The notes: generated by a model from the letters alone, not told the origin. A DNA stretch of 64,000 nt from a bacterium (GCA_024743115.1 JANSXC010000004.1:204113-268112); one strand, 5' to 3'; positions 8,401-20,316 are shown, counted from the stretch's first letter. Numbers and translations: made by a program.

Positions 8401-11400
8401 CGACCGCGGCGTGAGCGGGCGTTCGTCCAGCATCAGCCGGTCGTAGATCGCCTCATTGCCGTCGAGCGCGAGCACGTGCACGACCTGGCCTTCGCCGAGG
8501 TCGGTGGCGGCGATTCGCACGATGCCGTTGTCATCGGGCGTGAGGTTGAAGTGCGTCTTCGCACCGACTGGCAGGTAGTCGAGGTTGGCGAAGCGTCCGA
8601 AGTCCATGCCGGTCGACGGGCCGGCTGCACTCGGTCCCCCTGCGGCCGACGAGCGCGGGCGCCCGCCGCGGCCGCCATACTTGCCGCCGGCGCCGCCGCC
8701 GAGCCCGACCGCGGAGTTCCACGAGTCGCGCTCGAGGGCCCAGGGGTTCAGCAGCAGGCTCGGCCGCTGCAGCATGTTGCCGGCGAACTTCGTCGCGAAG
8801 CGCCGCTCGAGCACATAGCGATACTCGTCACTGAGGCGGCGGCCGGCCTGGTAGCTGCTCGTGAGCGGGTCGACGGCCATGAACAGTCCCCCATTACGCG
8901 AGTCGTCGTCGAGCCCGGCAAAGAGCGGGTAGGCCGGCTGGTAGCGGGTTGCTACGACGTGAACCCGCGTGCCCGCCGAGAAGTTGGTGAGCGCGATGCG
9001 GAGGTCGTCACCGTCCAGGCCGATCTGCCGCACGTGCAACGGCGTCGTGCTGGTTGCTTCGAGCGTACGGCTGCGGCCGAGGATCCAGTCGCCTTCGCGT
9101 GCGCCCTGGGTCACGCGGACGGGGATCATCTCGCCGTGTTCGTGGAGGTGCAGCGTGTAGTCGCCGGCGGGCAGGTCGCGAAGCTCGAGGAAGCCGTCGG
9201 CGAGTGCGAGGTTGTTGAACGCATCTTCGTCGTCGGCTAGCAGGGAAAACTCGGCGCGCGAGACGCTCGTGCTCTTCCCGGTGTAGGGCAGGCGCAGCGT
9301 TTCGCCGGCCTGACCGTGCATCACGTGAGGCAGCTTGGCGAGCGCGCTCCCGAGGGTGAAGAAGCTCTGCATGCCGCCCGTTGGGTTGGCGATGACGTAG
9401 TTGATGTCGCCGAGGCGTCCGAGGTCGATACGGCCGCGCTCATTCGTCTGCAGGTTGACCTTGATCTCACTCGTGTAGTCCTCGTGCTTGAGGCGCACGT
9501 TGCACGGCCGTCCGGTGATGGGCTCCCCGTTCTTGCCACGCAGCTCGATGGCGTAGCCCGGTCCGACGGGCACGAGCATCGTCGCAAACGTGTTGGCCGT
9601 GGTGTCGATGCCGTTGACCGCGATCGTTGCCGGGCGCGCGGCGAGCTCGACCTTCTTGCCGGCGACGTCAGTGACCTTGCCACGCAGCGTGACCTGGACT
9701 TCCTGCAGGTCGCGGGGCACCTGGAACGCGTGCACGAACTCGCGGTCATTCTTCAGCTCCGCATCGCGAAGCTCTTCGGTGCGCTTCGTGCCGTTGACGT
9801 CGGTGGCGTGAATCGTGATGACCGGCTCCTCGAGCATCGCGAGAGCCACGCGGTTGCCGTTGAGCCGCAGCTCGGGCCGCAGCGCGAGCTGCGCCGTGTT
9901 GCCGGCGACCAGGGCTTCCCGTTCGACGAACGCGGGGCACGCGAGCTCGAAGCGCTCGGTGCGGTGGTGAAAGCGAATGATCTGCGAGCGGTTGCCGACT
10001 CGCAGGACGGCGGGTTTGTCGCCACCCTTGGTCGAGAACGGCACGACGAGACTACCGTCTTCGTCGGCTTCGTACTCCCGGCCGCCGAACCAGAGCGTCG
10101 CTTTCCGCTGCGGCTTGCCGGTCTCGTCGAACACCCGGAACTCGTGGCCGGCCGCCATGACGCGCTCGGTGTGACGCAGCGAGCCCTTGTGGATGACTGC
10201 CCGGCTGCTGATGCCGTTGCCGACGAACTCGACGACGTAGGTGCCGGGTTCGCGAAGCATCGGCAGATCGAATTGCCGGCTTACGCGTCGCAGTGCGGGC
10301 TCGTCGTACTCGTAGGTCTTCTCGTGATTCGCGACGAGTCCGTCGAGTTCGATCGTGGCGTCCACCTCGCGCTGGCGCTCGGTGTGGTAGCGGTAGCTGT
10401 CGATCTGGAACACCTTCACGAGCAGCGTCGGTACGTTCTTGGTTTCGACCGTGATCGCGACCGGGGCCGCGGCGGCGAACTGTGTGCGCTGCGTCGGCGG
10501 GAAGCGTAGTTCGACGCGCTTCTCCAGTGCCTCGAGCCGTTGCGGGTCGTCGAGGAGCGAGTACCACTTCTCCATGTCGCCCTGGCCGAGCAGGATCTTG
10601 GTCTCGGCAAGCACGTTGCGCAGCCAGCGCTGGTCGAGGAACTCGGCGTAGGCGGTGTAGCTGTCTTCGGTCGCGAAGATGTGTTCGAGACAATCGCGAA
10701 CGAGCGTCTTGTCGTTCCCGATCGCAGGCATCCCCGTCGGGTACTTCGTGCCGTAGTCGATGAACGGCACGCGGCGCTTCTGCTGGCGTTCGAGATAGGT
10801 TCGTGCCACGTAGCTCTGCCGGCGTGGCAGCCGGATATAGGTCAGGAAGCGCTCGCGATCGACCTTGCCCAGGGTGAGGTCATGCGCGAGCCAGTGGTAG
10901 AGCACGTGCGCCTTCAGCGAGTTGTGGGCCGGGGCGAGGCGCTGCGCGAACTGCCACAGGCGCAGCAGCTGAGCCTCTCGCGCGGCCGGATCGCGCTGCC
11001 AGGCGACGTCGCTGCGTGGCATCAGTCGGGTCAGGAGCGCCTGGACGAACTTCGGATCGTTGAGGAGCGCAGGGCGCAGCCGCACGCACTCTTCGAGTTG
11101 AGAGCGCCGCAGCAGGAAGTGGATCTCGAGCGAGCCGAATCCGCGGCTGCGGCGACGGCCCAGGTCGCGGACGACCAGCGCGGGGAGGTTGGCGACGTCC
11201 GGGCGGCGCAGGCGCTTCAGTGCGCTGTGCAGGCGGTCGGAATCGAGTTCGGTCGCCAGCAGCGTGGGCAGCGCGCGATCCTCGAAGCCGTCGACCGTGC
11301 CGCGCTTGCGCTTGAACGCGATGTTTGCGAGGCGCGACGGCGACAGCAGCTCGGGATCCAGGCGCGTGGGCAGGTCCGACTTTTCGCCGGGAGCCGAGCG

Positions 11401-11784
11401 CTGATGGTCGAACCGCACGCCGAGCGTTTCGCGCAGGTGACGATAAGTGCGCTCCGAGTCGTCCGCGTAGCTGAGCAGGGCCTCCCGATGTTCGATCTCA
11501 CGGACTTGGGAGGAGCGACCGTGGCGCTGAATCCACTTCTTCAGCAGGTCGCGGACGCCGGCGTAGTCGCGGCGGTCGAGCGCATCGCGGCAGCAGTAGT
11601 AGTACCAGACCTCCGTGCCGGGGATCAGCTTGGTGAGCAGCTCGGAGCGGTCGGCCGTGAGCGCCCAGTCCTCGGGGAATCCGATCGTGGAACCTTGCTG
11701 CCCCTGGGCGGGCAGCAGGGCGAGGCAGAACGGCAGGAGGAAGACGGCCAGCGGCAGCCGGCATCGGCGGGAACGGTCGTTCAT
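5467..11784 (-). CDS. Giant secreted protein, possibly macroglobulin-like
   Basis: 2,105 residues from the ATG at 11784; the frame is open to 12258 but that part is GC-driven low complexity. The signal peptide is LPLAVFLLPFCLALLPAQG. About 430 residues are alpha-helical. A beta-rich part follows, beginning VAITVETKNVPTLLVKVFQID, which resembles the MG1-like opening of bacterial alpha-2-macroglobulins. Later Ig/MG-like strands include HEFRVFDETGKPQRKATLWFGG. A Gly-rich insert (GLGGGAGGKYGGRGG) lies near residues 1022-1058 and an acidic linker (ADEDEQPEAETGSDD) near 1380. The end (YAVLVLSDDLGAVIRDVAPP) is another MG-like strand pair. No CxEQ thioester is present, so it cannot be a classical thioester trap. 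It probably sits in the periplasm or on the surface; its role is unknown. Confidence 0.75.
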   Translation of the reverse strand: MNDRSRRCRLPLAVFLLPFCLALLPAQGQQGSTIGFPEDWALTADRSELLTKLIPGTEVWYYYCCRDALDRRDYAGVRDLLKKWIQRHGRSSQVREIEHREALLSYADDSERTYRHLRETLGVRFDHQRSAPGEKSDLPTRLDPELLSPSRLANIAFKRKRGTVDGFEDRALPTLLATELDSDRLHSALKRLRRPDVANLPALVVRDLGRRRSRGFGSLEIHFLLRRSQLEECVRLRPALLNDPKFVQALLTRLMPRSDVAWQRDPAAREAQLLRLWQFAQRLAPAHNSLKAHVLYHWLAHDLTLGKVDRERFLTYIRLPRRQSYVARTYLERQQKRRVPFIDYGTKYPTGMPAIGNDKTLVRDCLEHIFATEDSYTAYAEFLDQRWLRNVLAETKILLGQGDMEKWYSLLDDPQRLEALEKRVELRFPPTQRTQFAAAAPVAITVETKNVPTLLVKVFQIDSYRYHTERQREVDATIELDGLVANHEKTYEYDEPALRRVSRQFDLPMLREPGTYVVEFVGNGISSRAVIHKGSLRHTERVMAAGHEFRVFDETGKPQRKATLWFGGREYEADEDGSLVVPFSTKGGDKPAVLRVGNRSQIIRFHHRTERFELACPAFVEREALVAGNTAQLALRPELRLNGNRVALAMLEEPVITIHATDVNGTKRTEELRDAELKNDREFVHAFQVPRDLQEVQVTLRGKVTDVAGKKVELAARPATIAVNGIDTTANTFATMLVPVGPGYAIELRGKNGEPITGRPCNVRLKHEDYTSEIKVNLQTNERGRIDLGRLGDINYVIANPTGGMQSFFTLGSALAKLPHVMHGQAGETLRLPYTGKSTSVSRAEFSLLADDEDAFNNLALADGFLELRDLPAGDYTLHLHEHGEMIPVRVTQGAREGDWILGRSRTLEATSTTPLHVRQIGLDGDDLRIALTNFSAGTRVHVVATRYQPAYPLFAGLDDDSRNGGLFMAVDPLTSSYQAGRRLSDEYRYVLERRFATKFAGNMLQRPSLLLNPWALERDSWNSAVGLGGGAGGKYGGRGGRPRSSAAGGPSAAGPSTGMDFGRFANLDYLPVGAKTHFNLTPDDNGIVRIAATDLGEGQVVHVLALDGNEAIYDRLMLDERPLTPRSRALAASLPTTEHFVEQKRIEFVTAGGEAVVGEAHSAQVEVFDSLRGVFDLMATISRNGDLRRFAFVLEWPQLTDDKKRELYSQHACHELHFFVYQKDREFFDAVIRPFLRQKMHKTFLDHWLLGNDLRHYLDPWRFAQLNLVEQILLAQRLDGAERQAVGRLVQEQFELVPVQRERFAELFRTALAANELQPEANKAILGFAAMSQSLERAKEAAPKPRAGGPTTPGAPAADKRVRAKAPRREVLADEDEQPEAETGSDDFFLGARRAETRSADRKLRKQLERRKNTRQLFRGVEPTKLLVESNYWRRPMEATTNDLVQPGQFWVDYATAPSNRPFVSPAFLQVGASFLEMMFALSVLDLPFDAGKHDVAIDGQRRTLRAATPLLLVRKEVTGATSADDEPPLLIGENLFRLDERWIYQNGQKREKFVTDEFLTSVAYGAQVVVSNPTGQQRTVDVLMQIPAGALPLNAGFLTKSRPIDLAPYETKAVEYAFYFPAAGEFSHYPAHAATQGRLVAAANPRTLNVVTTPSRVDTRSWEHVSQQGSSREVIDYLDSNNVRRLDLSRIAWRMRDREFFHAATAKLRARYAFEPTLWSYGLLHRDEAATREYLRHCKDFLDECGPVLNSPLVTIDPVERRRFQHIEFSPLVHARAHRLGSQHVIGNRDLAQQYRELLHVLGYHRPLQSADWLQVTYYLLLQDRIEDALAAHERIVPTQLDTRVQYDYLSAYLCFFTATTAQARTIAERHRDHPVTHWRKRFREILAHLDEAEGKTAPTADPQSGDALAATAPAIELTLEGRTARIAHKNLASCEVRYYELDVEFAFSSQPFASTSGTTAAYVKPNLREVRELPADKDGVTFDLPAQFQSKNVLVEVRGGGLVRSRTYFANALDVRFLETFGQVAVSDPKAGRPLPKTYVKVFARLPNGQIRFHKDGYTDLRGRFDYASLSDDPNAGANRYAVLVLSDDLGAVIRDVAPPMQ

Positions 11785-11890
11785 GGCAGAGTTCGAGCGG
11801 GAGGGCCTTGGCCCTATCGGATTCCAACGGGCGCGAGCTCCGGGTGGATCACTCGCGCGGGCATCAGAAATGCAGAAACCGTGCCCCGGG

Positions 11891-11915
11891 TTCCCGGGAA
11901 AAGCGGGCCCGGGAA
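11891..11915. repeat. Inverted repeat in the intergenic spacer
   Basis: TTCCCGGG at 11891-11898 and CCCGGGAA at 11908-11915 form an 8-bp perfect stem with a 9-base loop. It lies in the 220-bp spacer between the transaldolase end and the giant gene start, both minus strand. CCCGGG occurs once more just upstream at 11885-11890. It could be a weak terminator or a regulatory hairpin; there is no U-run on the minus strand, so I do not call it a terminator. Confidence 0.4.
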
Positions 11916-12004
11916 TCCTCGGGCGGGAAATCGCCGGTCCGCAGCCCCGGGTGCTGCCACGGGGCGCTGCCACCGCCCCTGGGTTCCGCGGGGGCGGGCC
12001 GGGG

Positions 12005-13316
12005 CTAGACGAGGCCGCGGATGCGGTCGTCGAGCGCGTTCTGGTCCTGCGTGAAGCTCGCGAGCGCGGCGAGCGACAGCATGCCGTCCCAGCTTGCCGT
12101 GCCGGCACGGACCCGGTCGATCCAGCTGCCATGCACGGGGATCTTGCCTTCGCTGGCGACGCGCGTGGCTTCGTCGGCCGTGAGGTCGGGGAAGAGGTCG
12201 CCGGCGCCGTTGGCCGCGAGCGCCGCCGTGACGTCGGCGGCCGTGGCCGTTTTGGCATCGAGTGCGGCGACGGCGTCGACCGCCTTGCCGAACTCTTGCG
12301 TGGTCTCCCAGAAGCAGTTCAGCCCGTCCGCATCGGCTGCGGCATCGCCGAGGTCGACCGCGGGGTCGTCCGCGGTGCGGTCCTGGATGTCGCCCGTCGC
12401 GAGCCCGAGGTCGAGGAAGCCCTTCGCGGCTGCGGTCGGCATCGTGAACACGTCGAGCCCGAGCAGATCGCGGATCTGTTCGCCGCTGCGGATCGAGGCG
12501 CCGATCTGGCGCACGTCGAGGCCGGTCTCGTCGCGCAGGCGTCGCAGTTGGCGCTGGCTCGCGAGCGTCGCCTTCTCGCCGGCGTTCTTGCCGTCTCCGA
12601 TCCCGCTGTCGGCGAGGAATGAGTTGATGCGACCCATGAACACGTTGCACCAGGTCGGTTGCGCGACGCGGGCGATCAGCCAGTTCTGGCGCGCCGAGAA
12701 TCCGAGCGTGAAGTTGAGGCGCACGCCGTCGTCGTGCAGTCGCCGTGCTGCAAGCAGCCCGGCTGGCGTCAGCGGCACCTTCACGATGAAGCGGTCGGGG
12801 CAGATGCTGTGGAAGCGCTTGCCGTACTGGTAGCTCGCCTCGGCGTCGTGGCTGATGGCCGTGTGCAGTTCGACGCTGACGTCGGCATCGAACGTGCGCA
12901 CGAGCTTCAGGCCGTGCACCGCGTTGAGGATGAACGCGATCTCCTGCACGAGCTGGTCGGTGCCGATGTCCGCCTGGGCCTCGCGCAGCATCGCCGCGGC
13001 GCCCGGGACGAGCTCGTCGTAGATGCCCTTCTGGACCTCCTTGTTGAGCAGGGTGTTGTTGGTCGTCAGGGCGACCATGTCACGCGTCCAGAGCGCCTGC
13101 GCCGCGTCGACGTCACCGGTGTCGAGCCAGAGGCCGGTGCCGGTCTTGGCCACGGCTGCCCAGGTCGCGGAACTCGCGAACCCGTCACGCTGCTGTTGGG
13201 CCGTCGTGTCGTTCTGCTGGCAGAACGCCGCGACCGTCTTGGCGAGGGGGGAATCGTGGCGCGGCGCGTCGGTCATCGTGGGGTTGGAGCTCGGGGGGAT
13301 GGAGTCTCGAGTGCGA

Positions 13317-13333
<17 letters not shown>
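12005..13333 (-). CDS. tal: Transaldolase family protein
   Basis: 442 residues. The ATG at 13333 has AGGAA at good spacing upstream, and overlaps the carB end by 17 bases; a second ATG at 13276 (residue 20) matches where conserved sequence starts and is the alternative. Transaldolase moves a dihydroxyacetone unit between sugar phosphates in the pentose phosphate pathway. The Schiff-base Lys is K185 in [12 protein letters not shown]. The [15 protein letters not shown] and [11 protein letters not shown] segments match the beta-barrel start of the family. It is longer than the ~220 or ~320-residue forms because of a ~130-residue C-terminal extension with a helical, Ala-rich end. Sitting directly after carB suggests co-transcription, though the pathways are unrelated. 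Confidence 0.85.
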
Positions 13334-16583
<3,250 letters not shown>

Positions 16584-16701
16584 ATTGGGGGAAGGACTAC
16601 AGCGGAAGCGCCCGGGTTGTGCGAGCGAAAACGCCGCCCGTTGTCGCGCCGTGCGAGTCTCCCCAAGAGGTCGCGTTGCGGCCGTCCGAAGCCCTCGCAG
16701 C

Positions 16702-17142
16702 TCAGGGCTTTGTGGGGCGGTGTAAAGTTCTCCACGTCGATCCGGTCCAGATCAGCGCGGCGACGAAGACCGCTGGTACCGGCAGCTGCAGCATGGCGAG
16801 TTCCGGGTAGCGGAACGGCGCGCCGAGCGCGCCGACGCAGACGATGCCGAAGGCGGCGAACACGAGTCGGTCGCGCAGTCGGTCGCGTGCGATCACGCTC
16901 CCGGCAATGACCAGGGTGGCGCCGTGGAACAGCAGGAACGCGAACGCGCTCTTCTGCCACATCGCGGCGAAGGACCAGTCGAACCGGAATGCCCAGACAA
17001 AGCCGACGTGGACCAGGATCACGGTCGTGGAGATCAGCGTCAGTGCGGTCGAGCGGCGGCCGACGAAGCGGCGCGACGCATCGGCGGCGAGCAGCGCGAA
17101 GCCGATCAGGGCAAGTCCGAACGTGATGTGGTCGTAGGGCAT
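16702..17142 (-). CDS. Small polytopic membrane protein
   Basis: 146 residues from the ATG at 17142 (MPYDHITFG); the frame opens further upstream at 17268 but would overlap the divergent gene. Five hydrophobic segments are visible: [76 protein letters not shown] and [15 protein letters not shown]. There are no recognisable catalytic motifs. It lies just upstream of carB on the same strand with a 118-bp gap and is divergent from the SLBB-HEAT gene. I do not recognise the family. Confidence 0.7.
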   Translation of the reverse strand: MPYDHITFGLALIGFALLAADASRRFVGRRSTALTLISTTVILVHVGFVWAFRFDWSFAAMWQKSAFAFLLFHGATLVIAGSVIARDRLRDRLVFAAFGIVCVGALGAPFRYPELAMLQLPVPAVFVAALIWTGSTWRTLHRPTKP

Positions 17143-17174
17143 TCGAGTGGCGGGCCGAGTGATACGATAGCGGG

Positions 17175-17945
17175 ATGCGAACGTTGCCGCGAAGCCTCTG
17201 GATCGGTGGTCTCGTCGGGATCGTGGCCGTGACCGGGATGGTGCCGCGCCTCGCGGCCCAGCGAGCACCGCGTCCGGAAGTGCGCCTGATCGGCCAGGTC
17301 GACCGCGGGCGGCTGCCGTGGCGCAAGCAGCTCACGATGCTCGACGTCCTGGCGCTGAGCTCGGCACGTGACGATGCGGATCTGCGCTCGGTGTTCGTGT
17401 TGCGCGCGAGCGGCGCGCGGGCCCTGACGCTGACGGTGGATGCCGTCACGATGCTGAAAGCCGGCGACAGCTCGCGGAACATCCGCATCGCGGCCGGCGA
17501 CCTCGTCGTGTTCCCGATTCAGCTCGATCTCGACCCCGGCGTGACCCGTCGCGCCGAACGTCGGATCTACGACGAACTGCGTCACGTCGAGTTGCCGCAG
17601 TCGGCTGCCGACGCCAAGCCGGCCGAGCGCCAGCGCGCGGCGCGGGATCGCATCCAGTTGCTCGGCTGGCGTCTGCTGACCGACCACGATCTCGGTCGGC
17701 GCGTGCGTCTCGCGGCGGAACTCGGTCAGCCGGGCGCGGGTGCCGCGGTTCCGTTCCTCGTCGAAGCGCTGCGCGGCAAGCCCCGCGTCGCGGGCGCTGC
17801 TGCGACGGCGCTCGGTGTGATCGGTGCCGAGGCCAAGGCGGCGTTGTCGGCATTGGAGCGGTTGGCCGGGTCCGAGGAGCGGGCGCTGCAGGCCCGCGCG
17901 AAGGCGGCGCTGCGGCAGATTCGGCGGGGGTTGGAGCGGCGCTGA
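17175..17945 (+). CDS. Exported SLBB-domain protein with HEAT repeats
   Basis: 256 residues. The N-terminus (RSLWIGGLVGIVAVTGMVPRLAAQ) is a signal peptide. Residues ~35-115 fit the SLBB fold of polysaccharide-export proteins: VRLIGQVDRGRLPW, then LTMLDVLALSSARDDADL, then a second strand pair ending MLKAGDSSRNIRIAAGDLVVFP. Residues ~165-256 are HEAT or PBS-lyase-like helices (VPFLVEALRGKPRVAGAAATALGVIG). SLBB domains bind glycans or cap export channels, and HEAT repeats are protein scaffolds; this pairing is unusual, and there is no PES motif domain or export operon next to it. A TACGAT hexamer at 17163-17168 lies just before the ATG. Confidence 0.72.
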   Translation: MRTLPRSLWIGGLVGIVAVTGMVPRLAAQRAPRPEVRLIGQVDRGRLPWRKQLTMLDVLALSSARDDADLRSVFVLRASGARALTLTVDAVTMLKAGDSSRNIRIAAGDLVVFPIQLDLDPGVTRRAERRIYDELRHVELPQSAADAKPAERQRAARDRIQLLGWRLLTDHDLGRRVRLAAELGQPGAGAAVPFLVEALRGKPRVAGAAATALGVIGAEAKAALSALERLAGSEERALQARAKAALRQIRRGLERR

Positions 17946-18088
17946 GTCAGCCGCGGCGCGGGCGGCCTGCAGGATCCTGGGCGATAGCCCCTCAACATCG
18001 AGGCGAACAGCCAGCCAGCGATGCCGTCCGTCACTTCGCCGTAGAGCAGGAAAACGGAGGCAGCGCCTGTCGATGCTTCGCCGAATCG

Positions 18089-18631
18089 TCAGCTTGCCGG
18101 CCGCTGCCGCAGCCACCAGTGCAGCGCTCGAATCGCGCTGGTCGCGTGGTTGCCCCAGTGATGCCGGAAGTGGAACGACCACTCCCATTGTGCGTCCGTG
18201 ACCCTGCCTGCATCGTAGGCGCGGAGGCCGCGCGCGACATCGGCATAGATATCGAGGATGTCGTCCGACAGCTGGCCGGTCACGGGCTCTGGCATCGCGT
18301 CGGATTCGCCCAGGTCGGTTGGATCGAATACCTCGAAGTAGAAGTCGAGTGGCAGTCCACTGGTGGCAGCGCGTACGGCCTCGAGCTCGGCTGGGGTCAC
18401 CTCGGTCGTGTCTTCGTCCGAGGGCTCGATCGACTCGTGGCTCGGTAGTTCGAGTCCGGCGGCGTAGAGGGCCACGATTCGTGTGAGCGCGGTAAGTGCG
18501 GCGCACTGGCTGCCGGGGCCTGCCTTGGCCCAGCCGCAGAAGCGTCGCGCCTCATTCGCGAAGTTGTCGGCTACGTTCATCGGGTGAGAGGGCGCGTGAC
18601 GCTCGTTGAGGCGCGATGGCGCGTCGGTCAT
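18089..18631 (-). CDS. DUF5063-like protein
   Basis: 180 residues. The ATG at 18631 follows directly after the TAG of the upstream small gene, so the two are likely translationally coupled; an internal ATG at 18580 (MNVADNFANEARRFCGW) is where conserved-looking sequence begins. The pattern FANEARRFCGW, LTRIVALYAAGLELP and the end YDAGRVTDAQWEWSFHFRHHWGNHATSAIRALHWWL match DUF5063 proteins, small helical cytosolic proteins of unknown function. The family is often found among immunity-like or poorly characterised small-gene clusters. Its place in a chain of four small coupled genes fits that. Confidence 0.65.
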   Translation of the reverse strand: MTDAPSRLNERHAPSHPMNVADNFANEARRFCGWAKAGPGSQCAALTALTRIVALYAAGLELPSHESIEPSDEDTTEVTPAELEAVRAATSGLPLDFYFEVFDPTDLGESDAMPEPVTGQLSDDILDIYADVARGLRAYDAGRVTDAQWEWSFHFRHHWGNHATSAIRALHWWLRQRPAS

Positions 18632-18853
18632 CTAGCTGCTGACCACGCGTTCGCGAGCGGCGCGCAATCGCGCGGCATGGTCCTTCTCGAACATGTCGGC
18701 CGTGCTCTTGTCGAGTTGTGCTGAGATACGAAGCAACGCGATCTCTTCCGCGGGATGTTGGATCGCGAGTTCGTCCGAGTCGCTGAAGCGGGCGAAGAAC
18801 TCGAACAGTACCAGCGCTTCGTCGTTGGTCACGGTGATCGAATGACCGCTCAT
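18632..18853 (-). CDS. Small hypothetical protein (73 aa)
   Basis: 73 residues beginning MSGHSITVTNDEALVLFEFFARF. It is acidic in the middle and helical throughout, with no membrane segment. The ATG at 18851-18853 overlaps the TGA of the upstream membrane gene (ATGA), and its TAG abuts the ATG of the DUF5063-like gene. This tight packing on both sides is the best evidence that it is real. I do not recognise the family; the pattern (short N-terminal strand, then two helices with FEFFARFSDSDELAIQHPAEE) resembles small antitoxin or immunity-like proteins only loosely. Confidence 0.6.
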   Translation of the reverse strand: MSGHSITVTNDEALVLFEFFARFSDSDELAIQHPAEEIALLRISAQLDKSTADMFEKDHAARLRAARERVVSS

Positions 18854-19236
18854 TTGGGGTTGCTCTCGCGGGGTTGTCGCGGTTCGGCCTGTTCCGCTTC
18901 ATGCATGCGGATTCCGTCCTGAATCAACATTGTGCCAGCGATCGCAACCAAGATGCGGAAGATTCGCTCTTGCCAGGGATCGATGGTTCGCCATGAAGTT
19001 CGGGGCCCCATCCATTCGCGTATGCCATCGGGGATGCATGCTGCCAGGTAGGGTCCGATGGTGGGCAGGAGCGCGAGGCCGACAAACAGCAGGCCGACGC
19101 ATATTATGAAGCGTCCGTTTATCTCGGTGCCCGACTTGCTTTGGTCGCCGACAGCAACCGCGAAGATTACGGCGCCGAGACCGATGCCCACGAACATCAC
19201 GGCATAGCGAAGGCACGTATCGAGTAACACATTCAT
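18850..19236 (-). CDS. Small membrane protein
   Basis: 128 residues with an ATG at 19236. Three hydrophobic segments are seen: LRYAVMFVGIGLGAVIFAVAVG, FIICVGLLFVGLALLPTIGPYL and IFRILVAIAGTMLIQDGI. The C-terminal tail is charged (EAEQAEPRQPRESNPK). No motif suggests an activity. The stop overlaps the start of the 73-residue gene downstream by four bases, indicating one transcript. Codon use is a little less GC-biased than in the large neighbours, as are the next few genes up to 20316. Confidence 0.6.
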   Translation of the reverse strand: MNVLLDTCLRYAVMFVGIGLGAVIFAVAVGDQSKSGTEINGRFIICVGLLFVGLALLPTIGPYLAACIPDGIREWMGPRTSWRTIDPWQERIFRILVAIAGTMLIQDGIRMHEAEQAEPRQPRESNPK

Positions 19237-19421
19237 TTGGCGGCTGTCGTGCCGCTGCGGGTGCCCAGCGCTGGTGTTCGTTCGATGTCGTTTCCTGGTT
19301 CTGAATCGGCGAACCCGTGTTCCGCGGCGTCCTTGGTCGGGTCTGACAGCACCCTACTGGTGGCCATTTCACCAATCAGACTGTCGATCTCGTCGGGAGC
19401 GCATCGAGCCGGTTGCTGGTT

Positions 19422-19799
19422 CTAGCCGAGCGGGCTCGGCGCCAGTATGGCTGCGGCGAGGGGCAAGATGACTCCGAGGTCGAGCAGCAAGGCAATCCGG
19501 CGCCGGGATCCCCAGGGACGTTCTCTTGGCGCTTCGGAGCAGGTGACGAAGATGCCGAAAAGGGCCAGCAACAGGGCGGCCATGGCGAAATAGAGTGCGA
19601 CAACACCAGTCCAGGAAGGTAGGGGAATCCGACCAATCGGATTCAGCCAGATGTGGGCGCAGCTGAGCACGGGGATCGCCCAGAAGAGAGTGAACGCGAG
19701 GGTTGCGATCACGATTCCGGTCCGCTCGTTCTGTTCTTCCGGGCGCAATTCAGCAGGTCGTTGGCTGCGCGGATGGGCTCGATCTGTTGGTCGCTTCAC
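19422..19799 (-). CDS. Small membrane protein
   Basis: 125 residues from a GTG at 19799; a later GTG inside ERTGIVIATL would give a shorter form without the basic N-terminal tail, and no ribosome site decides. Hydrophobic segments are GIVIATLAFTLFWAIPVLS, WTGVVALYFAMAALLLALFGIFV and RIALLLDLGVILPLAAAILA. The upstream gene overlaps its 5' end by 50 bases with the annotated starts, which argues for the later start or for tight coupling. A competing frame at 19376-19636 has no such pattern. The family is not recognised. Confidence 0.5.
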   Translation of the reverse strand: MKRPTDRAHPRSQRPAELRPEEQNERTGIVIATLAFTLFWAIPVLSCAHIWLNPIGRIPLPSWTGVVALYFAMAALLLALFGIFVTCSEAPRERPWGSRRRIALLLDLGVILPLAAAILAPSPLG

Positions 19800-20316
19800 C
19801 TGCCTGCACGATCTCCTCGAACGATCGACAGCGAAACTCGATCGTCTCGCTCCAGCGGTCCTTCACGTGATAGATCGTGCCTTTGCTCTTGCTCATCGTG
19901 GCGCGGCAAACGAGGCAGTCGAAGTGTAGGACGAGGTCATCGAACTGGCGGATCGACAGCCATGTGACGTCGCGGAACTCGAGAGTGACACCTGGCCCTG
20001 AGAGGTCCCATTCCGGAACGAGCTCCATTCGCAGGCGGCAGTCGTGCGTATCGTCGCCCAGGAACGTCACGCGTTTGACGGCGCGAAACGTTCGCCAAGG
20101 ACTCAGAGGGTCGTCGTCGAGCAAGTCGGGGCGTGACAGCGTGCGATACGCGACGACGGTGAAGGCGAGCAGTGCCGGCGCGAGAGCGATGAGCGCCCAT
20201 GTCGGCATCCAGCCGTGCCAGTGAGCCCAGACCCCGGCGATCCAGATCGCGGGGAGCGTGAAGACCAGAGCCCATGCTGCGACGGGATGGATCCGACGAT
20301 GGCGGGGTCTGTTCAC
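19750..20316 (-). CDS. Membrane-anchored hypothetical protein
   Basis: 188 residues from a GTG at 20316. Two hydrophobic helices occupy the N-terminal third (AAWALVFTLPAIWIAGVW and WALIALAPALLAFTVVAY), followed by a soluble domain. That domain has alternating strands (KRVTFLGDDTHDCRLRMELV, GVTLEFRDVTWLSIRQFDDLVLHFDCLVCRATM) and may be a small beta-sandwich facing the cytosol. It resembles PH-like membrane-associated domains in layout, but this is a guess. It ends inside the 5' part of the next membrane gene. No function can be given. Confidence 0.55.
   Translation of the reverse strand: MNRPRHRRIHPVAAWALVFTLPAIWIAGVWAHWHGWMPTWALIALAPALLAFTVVAYRTLSRPDLLDDDPLSPWRTFRAVKRVTFLGDDTHDCRLRMELVPEWDLSGPGVTLEFRDVTWLSIRQFDDLVLHFDCLVCRATMSKSKGTIYHVKDRWSETIEFRCRSFEEIVQAGEATNRSSPSAQPTTC

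Noticed and set aside
5416-9240. Long plus-strand frames opposite the giant secreted gene
   Set aside because: They are rich in Arg, Ala, Val and Gly with no domain or signal, and the minus frame has clear strand and helix patterns.
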